NCBI GenBank assembly: GCA_903813345.2
Contig: CAIIXF020000010.1
Coordinates: 12,221,181 to 12,285,180, forward strand
DNA from: Owenia fusiformis
Taxonomy: Eukaryota; Annelida; Polychaeta; Sabellida; Oweniidae
DNA: 64,000 bases
Direction: 5' to 3'
The notes under the pieces: generated by a model
Seen by the model: the letters and a program-made list of their open reading frames with translations, nothing else
Told to the model about the DNA's origin: nothing
Databases searched by the model: none
Made by a program: the position numbers and the translations under genes
Part shown: piece by piece, positions 47,868 to 58,009 of the stretch
Numbering within the stretch: the stretch's first letter is position 1
How the letters are laid out: each line of letters opens with the position of its first letter

Positions 47868-50695
47868 ATTAACATGACAAAATGTCACCACCTAAATCAA
47901 TTTGGTCAATTTAAAGCAAGTTGGAAAATACCTTTTGACCTTGAGAAGGTCATTGAAGGTCAAAGGTCAAATCTAAAGTCAGATTTGAACTTCTAAGAAC
48001 TTGTAAAGTCAAATTTGAACTTTTGAAAAGATGTAGATGATTTTGAAAAAAAAAATTGGTCAATTTGAAGCAAGTTGAAAACAGACCTTTTTGACCTTTT
48101 TTGACCTTGAGAAGGTCATTAAAGGTCAAATGTCAAATCTAAAGTCATATTTGAATTTCTGAGAACATGTAGATGATTTTGAAAAAAAAATTTAGTCAAT
48201 TTGAAGCAAGATGAAAAAATACCTTTTTGACCCTTTTTGACATTGAGAAGGTCATTGAAGGTCAAATGTCAAATCTAAAGTCAGATTTGAATTTCTGAGA
48301 ACATGTAGATGATTTTGAAAAAAAAAATTAGTCAATTTGAAGCAAGTTGAAACAAGAACACAAATGTGTACAAAATGTCCCCACCAAGTGGTGATCCCGT
48401 GAAATGGTTATCCTGAAAATGAGTAGACAAGACTTTACCAACACAATTTGAGGACGGAAAATCCAAAGTGGCCACCTTAAAATTTACCCAGAATGCCCAA
48501 AATTTAGTCAGTTCTAGATTTTCATACTAAGAACCACCCCTGAAAAATTTGAAATTGATCCGTCACACAGTTAACCAGAAAACATGTAAAGAAGACTTTA
48601 CAGACAAGATTTCAGGATGGAAAATCCAAAATGGCTGCCTTGACATTTACCGAGAATATCAAAAAACTAATCTGTTTGTAGATTTTCATACTAAGAATCA
48701 TCCCTGAAAATATGAAATTGATCTACCAAACGGTTCACCTGAAAACGGGTAGACAAGACTTTACAGACAAGATTTTAGGACAGAAAATCCAAAATGGCTG
48801 CCTTAACATTTACGCAGAATGCAAAAAAAGTAATCAGATGTAGATTTTCATACAAAGAATCATCCCTGAAAATTTGAAATTGATCTACCAAACCGTTCAC
48901 CTAAAAACGCGTAGACAAGACTTTACAGGCAAGATTTTAAGACGGAAAATCCAAAATGGCTGCCTTGACATTTACCCAGAATGCAAAAAAACTAATGAGT
49001 TCTAGATTTTCATACTAAGAATCATTCCTGAAAATTTGAAATTGATCTACCAAACAGTTCACCTGAAAACGAGTAGACAAGACTTTACAGACAAGATTTT
49101 AGGACGGAAAATCCAAAATGGCTGCCTTGACATTTACCCAGAATGCCAAAAAACTAATGAGATATAGATTTTTATACTAAGAATCATCCCTGAAAATTTG
49201 AAATTGATCCACCAAACGGTTCACCTGAAAACGCGCAGACAAGACTTCACAGACAAGATTTTAGGACCGAAAAATCCAAAATGGCCGACAATAAAAAAGT
49301 CCTTATGAGTTTTTGCTGATTTCTTTTTACAAAATTATCACATATAACTACTGTTAACAATAAAGTAGGCTTTTACAGCAAAGTACATCTGAAATTATTT
49401 ATAAAGCTACTAAATAGTTAAAGTATGAAAACTCAAAAACACCATTGAATATGATACAAAGTATTATCGCGCGCTAACTTTTCTTAAGACATTCAAAATG
49501 GCTGACATGACTGAGCTAGCAGGTCCAAAACCTAATCAGATCTAGAATGAAGTGAGCTGAACAAGATATTAAAGTTTTAAATGCAACTGTGAAGCAGTTT
49601 TTCTTAAAGTTTGCAGACAAGGATTTTAGCATTTGACTTCAAAATGGCCGACAGGAAGTAGGTTTCGAGTTAAATTTTTTTCATCCACATCTATAGGCAC
49701 TCATAAGTTATTCCTGAAAATTAGAAGGTGATACCTGTAGCGGTTTTGGAGAAAACTGCCGGACGTACGGACGGACAGACAGACAACCAGACAGACAGAC
49801 AGACGGACGGACGGACGCGCCTAGGACGACAATATGGCCCCACACTATGTGGTGGGGACATAAAAAGACCTTTTTGACCTTTTTTGACTTTGAGAAGGTC
49901 ATTGAAGGTCAAATGTCAAATCTAAAGTCAGATTTGAATTTCTGAGAACATGTAGATGATTTTGAAAAAAAAATTTCGTCAATTTGAAGCAAGTTGAAAA
50001 AAGACCTTTTTGACCTTTTTTGACTTTGAGAAGGTCAATGAAGGTCAAATCTTAAGTCAAATCTAAAGTCAGATTTGAATTTCTGAGAACACGTAGATGA
50101 TTTTGAAAAAATTTTTTAGTCAATTTGAAGCAAGTTGAAAACAGACCTTTTTGACCTTTTTTGACCTTGAGAAGGTCAAATGTCAAATCTTAAGTCAGAT
50201 TTGAATTTCTGAGAACACGTAGATGATTTTGAAAAAAAAAAATTTAGTCAATTTGAAGCAAGTTGAAAACAGACCTTTTTGACCTTGAGAAGGTCATTGA
50301 AGGTCAAATGTCAAATCTAAAGTCAGATTTGAAGGTCAAATGTCAAATCTAAAGTCAAATCTAAAGTCAGATTTGAATTTCTGAGAACATGTAGATGATT
50401 TTGGAAAATATTTAGTCAATGTGAAGCAAGTTGAAAAGACTTTTTTGACCTTGAGAAGGTCATTGAAGGTCAAATGTCAAATCTAAAGTCAGATTTGAAC
50501 TTCTGAGAACATGTTGATGATTTAGAAAAAAATTGAAGTCAGTCTAAACAGTATTTGTTAAGTTATAGGAAGTTGTAAGAAATTGTTACAGACGCCGGAC
50601 GCCAACCTCCAACCACCAACCGCCAACCACCAACCGCCGTCGCAAAAAACGGAGACCATAACAATATGTCACCACTTTTGGTGGTGACATAATAA
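47868..50695. mobile_element. Nested dispersed element interrupting the 32 bp array
   Basis: Starts ACAAGGCATTAACATGACAA then AATGTCACCACC, the same head as the repeats at 4.81 and 19.48 kb. It carries AGGTCA-type units (47890-48360 and 49862-50545) and ends in a perfect hairpin, ATGTCACCAC/GTGGTGACAT (50666-50675/50681-50690). The 32 bp array resumes straight after. A second element (next entry) sits within it. No coding region. Confidence 0.65.
48361..49862. mobile_element. Inner nested element with ~155 bp tandem units
   Basis: It splits an AGGTCA-type unit: the array stops at GCAAGTTGAA and resumes at AGACCTTTTTGACC. It starts near ACAAATGTGTACAAAATGTC, CCCACCAAGTGGTG and ends CCCCACACTATGTGGTGGGG, ACATA. 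Between are about 5-6 units of 155-160 bp (AAAATCCAAAATGGCTGCCT, TGAAATTGATCTACCAAAC, AGACAAGACTTTACAGACAA) at 48455-49290 and a GACA/GACG low-complexity tract at 49760-49816. Confidence 0.65.
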
Positions 50696-50696
50696 T

Positions 50697-50908
50697 AAAT
50701 GACAGTGAGTGACATGGTATGTCACATAATATGACAGTCTGTGACATGGTATGATACATGATATGACAGTGAGTGATGTGGTATGTTACAAGATATGACA
50801 GTGAGTGACACAGTATGTTACAAGATATGACAGGGGGTGACATGGTTTGACACATGATATGACAGTCAGTGATATGGTATGATACAAGATATGACATTGA
50901 GTGACAAA
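50697..50908. repeat. 32 bp tandem repeat array, third block
   Basis: About 6-7 units continuing the array that broke off at 47.87 kb. The minus-strand 141-codon ORF over 50586-51011 is a product of this periodicity. Confidence 0.85.
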
Positions 50909-51259
50909 TACAGTAATCAGTCCTAAACTGATTAGCTGAATTGACTGATTTGGCTTGAAATCTGTAGCCTAGACAAGATTTATCGGGATGACTGCCCAAC
51001 GGCCTATGCATTGACCAGCAAACTGATTACTATTTAGCACCCAAGTGTCTGATAATAAGTCATCAAAATTTAGGGCCCTTACCTCTGTCTGTTGTTTGAA
51101 AAATAAATCAGTCTGACTCTCTGTGATAAAGTCGTGTGTTGAAAAACTGGATTATACATTCTTACTGCACCATCCCACTTTTTCCATCCTTGCTCATCCT
51201 GAAGCAGATAATACAAAATGCATCAGCATATGTCTAATAATAATTAATAAACAAGCAGA
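50909..51259. other. Non-coding interior of the giant element
   Basis: No recognised gene or repeat. Confidence 0.45.
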
Positions 51260-51486
51260 GCAGGCCCGTAGCCAGGGGGTGGGAGCAGGGGGTGGGAGCG
51301 GAGGGAGGGGCAGCTCCACTCCAGGCAGAAATTCTTTTAAAATCATGTAGTTTTTTCTTGTTCACTATTCTGAGCACTTTTCGCAAGATTTTTTGCCAAA
51401 ACTGTCAAAAAGCTCCCCCCTGCCTAGGAAAAAAGTCCCCTTTGGTAAAACCACTCCCCCTAGGTAAATCCTGGCTACGGGCCTGC
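51260..51486. mobile_element. 227 bp MITE with 17 bp perfect TIRs
   Basis: Left GCAGGCCCGTAGCCAGG and right CCTGGCTACGGGCCTGC are exact inverses. The interior has G-rich then C-rich halves. Very similar termini are familiar to me as short elements in several invertebrate genomes. No clear target duplication was read. Confidence 0.75.
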
Positions 51487-53339
51487 AGGGTATACAATGA
51501 TCATTAATGAGCAATCATATGCATGCATAATTGGTAATTGTCTCAGTCACATGATATAAAGTTTATACTATTATCAAGTTACAACCCTTACAATTTATAC
51601 AAGTCAAACATATACAAACATGAAATCAAGCCAATGTTATATACATGAGAACTTGCTTCTTGTTTCACACCGAGACATCTGGTCCCAGTTTCCAGGAACG
51701 TAGTCATGACTTCATGATAAAACATTCGATGATTATCGTCTGGTCCGGAAAATATTTGTGAAAATGCATTTCATATGATGTATTTTTATCGTTTGTGCAA
51801 ATACATGTGAAGAAGAATGTCAAATAAAGCTGAAATGATGTGTTTAAAATGGGACCCTGTATTAATTTATTACCCAGATGTATAAAAAATCTGTACACGG
51901 AAGTTGAGCTTGATGTAGAATATTGCTGTCACTCTGAACTATCGCGTCTATTGGACCATAGGCGTTGCCAGGGGAGTATAATCAAACCCATAACCAATAA
52001 AAATAGAATCATGAGATAAAATAAGAAAATAACTTTAAAATAAAATAGCTTTTTATGATTTTCTAGCTTAAGTTGCATCAATTTTGAAAAATTCTTAGAC
52101 ACAAATTGGCTTGCTTTATGCCACGATCGCACCCCCCCTGTCTGAAAACTGGCTAAGCCCCTGATTGGACCTACTATTACTACTCATAATACTAGTAATC
52201 ACCCTCCCCAGGGGTCAGGGATAATCAAGTTACCTGCAAACGTACAAGGCCTGCCATTGAACATGAAGATTTCTGAAAGTAGCAATAGAACTGTTGTAGT
52301 CGTCTAGACACTGGTTATTCTTCTTATCTTTCAATCTCTTTTATCTTTAGATCACAGCAAGTCTCTCAGGCTGATACTTCATCCTTAGGGTCTGTCTGTA
52401 AGAAAAATGGACTAAAGGTCAAAACAGAACTCTTTTATAACAATTCAAAAAGATTAAAAAATCCTCATGCTTTTTTAATTTCCTGTTTGGTGTAAAGGAT
52501 AGGTATCGATAAGGTGAACTGAATTCAACAATGTTTTTCTCTTCAACTAATTATTGAAAACATTATGTAGAAAACACGGTCCTTTATGTAATGTTGACTG
52601 ATTGACAACAATTTAATGCAAAAATTACTTAAATATATTTCATATAACTGTTTTTGTTAACAATTGTTTTTTAGTGCAATTGTTTTTTGTTCCTTTCTAC
52701 CAATTCTTGAGAATGAAATAAAATGTCTTTCCGAACCTTGTTGGAACAAAATAGCACATACAACATTTTCTTAAATCTCTCAATATTATAGTTATACAAA
52801 GGAGATTTTGGTTGATTTAACAAAGAGTATTCAAAAAATTAAAACAACCCCCCCCCCAAAAAAAATAGATTAAAATTAAGATAAACCTTTTATTTCATTA
52901 ACAAGATACTTTTTAAAAATCAAACAATCTTTCCTTTGTACAATTACACCATTGACCTAAACACCTAAACACCTAACACGTTTATGTGGTTTTGTTTCAA
53001 TGAGGTTTGGATAGATGTTTCATTTCATTTATGATGTAAACATAATCTTTACATATTTCTTTATCTTGATGTGAAAAACCAAGCTATGGTATTGGTTAAT
53101 ACGCCAGGAATCAACATAATATTATTCGAAGTGTTATCAGAAAATTTTGAATCCGCCATTTTTGTTTATCGATTTGGACCAATCAGAGGTGTATGTCATC
53201 TCAGTACAGGTTTACATTATAAGCATATGTCATCTTTGAACTCTGGTGTTAATCCCCCTATTAGCTACAAACAGAAATAAACCCGCGAATACTTGGCATA
53301 AAATGCTAAATGTAATATTTCCAATAAATATGATTTAAT
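51487..53339. other. Non-coding interior of the giant element
   Basis: No gene recognised. C-rich runs occur at 52131-52138 and 52848-52856. CGTCTAGACACTG with neighbouring TCTTT/CAATCTC/TAGATCA words near 52300-52355 recurs at about 55053-55110, a possible old duplication. Confidence 0.4.
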
Positions 53340-53775
53340 CCAATATTCACACATAGCTAGGCAAGCTGTGTCCGATTCCAGCAAATCCGAACAGAGTATT
53401 CACATAATGAACAGTGTGTGAAATATCAATAAAACATGCAAGGTCACTAGTTAAACAGTTTTCATGGTGATGAATTGATTTTTCACAATGGATTTGATGA
53501 CTTGCCAACTCGACCCTTGCAAAGAACTTTTCATTGAAAATGTGTTCTTTTTACTAATTTAATTCCTGTGAGATGTTTTTATAAAAAATTGCAATGTGTG
53601 AAAAGAATTTAAACCCAAGACTCAATGCATTGTAGCTGCTTCATTCCACTCAAGAGTTGTTTCCTAATCTTTGCATTCCCACTGTGCAGTCATGCAAAGG
53701 TTTGGGAACAACACTTGTATGATTCAGCAAACAATGCATTGAGTCTTGGGCTTAAATCCTTTAATCACACATCAG
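53340..53775. repeat. Dispersed repeat with inverted ends
   Basis: 53340-53410 matches the repeat in the EGF/collagen gene intron (CACACATAGCTAGGCAAG, TCCGATTCCAGCAAATCCG). At 53595-53640 and 53725-53772, ACCCAAGACTCAATGCATTG and CAATGCATTGAGTCTTGGGC form inverted arms of about 40 bp. Confidence 0.6.
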
Positions 53776-54120
53776 CATTCGATGTTTTATTCCACATTTA
53801 TACATTTTTTGCATGTTTAGAATTTTGCTGCTGTCCTAAATTGAGTCGCATGTTATTTTTAAAATTAGGAATCACTTCTCCACATTGTCCACATCTTTCA
53901 GTTTAGCACAAAGAGTGCACTTATGTACCTAGAAAAGACTTTAAAGAAGATTTTTTTGTAAAATGTATAAAAAGGAGAAAATTTAGTGAGAAAATTGACC
54001 TTTTGTCACTGAATTTTCTCATTTTTTACACATTTTACAAAACATATCTTCTCACCAGACTGTGATTCACACTCTCTTCTAAAGACAATCCCCTTGCCTT
54101 GGCAGAAAATTGATTATTTC

Positions 54121-54563
54121 GGCTTTGTATAAAAAATCTCCTACCTCATACCCACCTACGTGGGACATAACAGTCATTGAGGGGTTCAATTTCAAAGATT
54201 TTTAAATCTCAAAATAACTCTAATTATTAACATTTCTACAATTCTGGCTTATTTTATAACTAGACGGATGACAGATCCATAAATAAAGGCATATAGGTGC
54301 ATTGTAATGTGACATGACCCGAGGGCGTTCCAGGGGAATAACTAACTAACGACCGTGGGTATAAGCCAGATAAAGAAATTGAAAGAAAGTGTGCTAAAAT
54401 CGAACCCTGCTGGGCTGTTGTAGCAACTTGCTATCAAGGGTCGTTACAAATGCATCTATAATTCATCAAACTAAGATCTTTAAAATTGAACCCTTCAAAG
54501 ACTGTATCATGTCCCACATACGTGGGTAGGTGGGTATGACGTAGGTTTTTTTTATACAAAGCC
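54121..54563. mobile_element. 443 bp TIR element with an inner SINE-like unit
   Basis: Inverted arms of about 95 bp. The left starts GGCTTTGTATAAAAAATCTC and the right ends TTTTTTTTATACAAAGCC. Both hold CCCACCTACGTGGGACAT-like and GGGTTCAATTTCAAAGAT-like blocks. Inside, 54304-54447 ends ACTTGCTATCAAGGGTCGTT plus ACA and has TCGAACCCT, the inverse of the B-box unit at 20441. Confidence 0.75.
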
Positions 54564-55701
54564 GATTATTTCAAAATCATGCAGTTTTTCCAACAGCCAG
54601 ATCGAGGAGCTAACAACATGAACAAGGGGGGCCCAGAGTCACATTCTACAAAAAAAATTGAAGCCCATTTATAGATAATATTGCCTAAACAGTTGTAAAA
54701 GGCCAAGAAGTCCAAGTTTCGCCAAACAAAAGTCCAGTCTTGGAGGCCCAGCAAAAATTTTTGGCCAAATATGTTTTGGGGTCCTTGAAAACTTTCTGGG
54801 CCCACTCAAGGGGGGTATCTACTAGCCCCCTGGACCCGCACTTTCACAGTTCTAAAATGTGAACTTACCAAAACTTGGCTAAGAATTGGATCTTTAACCC
54901 CCCCCCCACAGAATAGGCCTATAGATCTACAGGCAAGTTAGACTAGATCTAATGCAAGTGCCTGCCTGGGCTGCCACTGAAGAACTTGAATATTTCTCTG
55001 ACTCCCAAAACTAAAGTCTGTATCACAAGATAGTCTAGACCGTAGGCTACTTAGTCGTCTAGACACTGCCGTCTGCCTAACATTCCTATCTTTGAATCAA
55101 TCTCTAGATCATATTCGCAGACATTCTGGCGGGACGTGAGAGATCTCGGCATGTCAAACTTGAATTGTTATATTCAGAACGAATTAACATTTTAAGCTCG
55201 CTTTTTAACAGATCAACTAAAAAATCTTACAATAAATTATTTTTTGATAATTATATAAAATCATAACTAATACTCAGAGACTCTATTAGGAGGTTTATTC
55301 ACCATTTAATTTTTCTCTCTCTTGTTTTCGAAAGATTATGTTACACATATAGTTTGACGTCTAGACTACCCCATAGCTACAAAAATTCAACGTTTCTGAA
55401 AAGTACTACAATTTAAAACTGTAAACTATTCACTCAGTGGGAAGAAGCACTACCTTAGACATGATAGGAGCTGCAGTATTAGTCGTACGACGACGACTAA
55501 ACTTCCAAGGTAGGCTAGTCAATTTCTTTGCTGTTTTTCATTTTTTGCCAATTTTGAACTTCAATTTGGGGACTTTTCTTGAACTTGTGGATGTCTCAAA
55601 TAGATCTACAGGCCTGTCAACCTGGGAGCACCTAAATAAGTAACTTACAAATGTTGAACATCTTCCTTCAAATTGTGAACACCTGGTCCAAATCTAAACA
55701 C
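54564..55701. other. Non-coding interior of the giant element
   Basis: C-rich run at 54898-54907. An ATG-led frame at 55461 ending at a GTAGGC donor was considered as a first exon, but nothing supports it. Confidence 0.4.
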
Positions 55702-55709
55702 CTTGGTCC

Positions 55710-56193
55710 TAGTGTTGTCGCGATTAATCCATACATCGCGATATACATGTACATCACCAAAGCTGATTCTGGCGATGCATCGATGTCTGAAACAAAACAT
55801 CGATGTTTTTGAAAAAAATTTATTTGCTAAAAATCACCCTTTCTTATCTTATTTTGATGCAAATCGCTTACCTTTCTGATGTCTTATTTCATTTTCCAAT
55901 GTTTTCTGATATTCTTTCGCTTTAACACTGTTTTAGCTAGTCGCAATGAACCATTAATCTAAAAAAATTTACTTTACTTTCATTTCACCGTTACTAGAAG
56001 TTCCCGGATGTACCAGCGACCAGCGTATTCTTATTAATTTGTTCTGTTTGGTATTTTAGTGCATTAGCATTCAGGATTTCAGTGCACTTTTCTCGGACTT
56101 TTTCTCGATGTACATCGTGATGTGCATCGATGTTTACTAACTGAAAATTGCCGATGCATCGATGTACGATAAACGCACATCGTGACAACACTA
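55710..56193. mobile_element. hAT-like MITE, 484 bp, 8 bp target duplication
   Basis: Termini TAGTGTTGTCGCGAT and ATCGTGACAACACTA are inverted with one mismatch. CTTGGTCC is duplicated at 55702-55709 and 56194-56201. The interior is rich in GATGCATCGATG and ACATCGATG words. No transposase. The 8 bp duplication fits the hAT superfamily. Confidence 0.88.
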
Positions 56194-56945
56194 CTTGGTC
56201 CAAATTTCGACGGGGGAGACAAAAAATTTAAAACAAATGCATGACATGCAATTTGCATAAAAAATCTGAATGAAATGTGCACGATTTTTTCGGCACTCCT
56301 CTTTTGATGTTTTGCCTTTCATTTCAAGTTGGATGTTCTTCTATTGAACCATTGATCACGTTTGCTCCTGTAATTATTCACTTCTTCACCTCTTTAAATT
56401 GTGATTCAAATTGGTTGATCAAATTTTCGGACTTTGACCTCAAATTCGAATATAAATTTTTTTTAGAAAAATACTGACTCATTATTATATTTTTAAAGGT
56501 CTTTCAAATAAAGTGAAATGAACCCAAAATCAGCTAAAATTATGCGATGTCGTAAAATGGCGTGACTGGAATATGATGCAATCAGCTGTGTCATGTCATG
56601 ACACATCTGTCATGTCAAAAAAAACGGCTTGACTTCAGTAAATGCATGACAAATACGCATATAGTATTAAATAGTAAGATCAACGCGATGCAAGCATTTA
56701 TTACCTATTCAAAGGCACGACTGATCTGATTATTCACGATGAAACAGAAATACTGAATTCAACTGCTTCCTTTATTTTTACCAAATATTCAGCTGCCTCT
56801 ATACCGATTAATGGTGGTTTTAATGGAAAGTAACGAATAAATAAGATGAAATATGAAAAATGTGTACACCTGGAAATCAGCCATTTGTTCACCTTCATTG
56901 GGAAATCTCCGGGTACTTTAAGGAATAAAGAATCATGTATCATTC

Positions 56946-57070
56946 TATATTGTAAATATAAAAGCATGAGTGTATGTACTAACCCGTACACATAATGCAC
57001 AAAGGCGAAGCCTGATTGCATTATCAGAATGGGTTAGTACATACACTCATGCTTTTATATTTACAATATA
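56946..57070. repeat. Perfect 40 bp inverted repeat (hairpin)
   Basis: Arms 56946-56985 and 57031-57070 (TATATTGTAAATATAAAAGC and on; the right arm is the exact inverse) are separated by 45 nt. The loop itself has ATAATGCA/TGCATTAT as a second short stem. Non-coding. Confidence 0.93.
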
Positions 57071-57629
57071 AGCATGGCCACTGATGATAGGAACATTTGG
57101 AGAAATATTAGCCTAAAGTAAGCAGCTGAATTCAGTATTTTAATTTAAGCTGTTACGATTACCAAGTGATGTATATTATGCAAATAAAGGCTTTGAAGAT
57201 GGCTTTGGAAAAGTCGGTTCCTGGGGTCTGTTCAGACTGCGGTAACATTGAAATTGTAAATCGTGTCAAAACCACCGTTGACACACTGAACAAAATGCCA
57301 ATGCACATGTTTTTCCCTGTTTAATATTCCTGGGAATATTTCACAAACTTTTTGTCTATTCTGCAATAAAAACTCTAGGCTGAGACCAGCTCTAGGTACA
57401 AAACAAAAGAAATATGTTGTTTATTTGATTCTAGTTAACATCCTAGGCCCCTGTGAATTTTTAGATCACATATGATGGCATTTCAAAAAAATTCCCAATT
57501 TGAAAGGCTTATTGCTTTTTACAAACACCTGGCATTCGAAGAACATTTGGTTTAAAAAATTTGTTTCAAAAGTCATATCTCAGTGTTTCAAAAGTCAAAT
57601 TCGATGGTTTATTATTCAAATCTTATTAC

Positions 57630-58009
57630 GTCTGTCCGTCTGTCTGGGCAATAACTCAAATACCGTTGGCCCGATTTTGTTCATATTTTGTACACATATA
57701 CCCTATGGGGGTAGAATGCTGCTTAAAAGTCGATTTTCAAAATGGCTGCTCATTTAAAAATGGCGGCCATTTTAGTGCCAATTTTACAGTAATCTAGGTG
57801 CAATATGTAAAACTGTAATAGCAATATGTTTCAAATGTAAAAAATATATATAGGACATTAATAAAGCTAGAATGTAGATATGAAAGAAGCAAATGACAGC
57901 CATCTTGAAAAATGGCGGCCTTTACTCGTTATTTTACGATTTTTGCTGTAACTTGAAACGTAGCGGAGCGATTTTGTTCATATTTGGTATGCAGGGTTCG
58001 AACTTAACT
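57630..58009 (+). repeat. Diverged lead-in to the right satellite
   Basis: GTCCGTCTGTCTGGGCAATA then satellite-like blocks (GATTTTGTTCATATTTxGTA, AAAATGGCGGCCATTTTA) that differ from the homogeneous array downstream. Confidence 0.65.

Noticed and set aside
50586-51011. 141-codon minus-strand ORF
   Set aside because: Reads through the 32 bp array and flanking low-complexity DNA; its periodic His/Cys/Tyr pattern reflects the repeat.
53071-53280. 69-codon + strand ORF in the giant element
   Set aside because: No recognisable motif or splice signals; consistent with a chance ORF.
55461-55512. Possible first exon (ATG-led, GTAGGC donor)
   Set aside because: No downstream exon, no promoter signal and no homology recognised.
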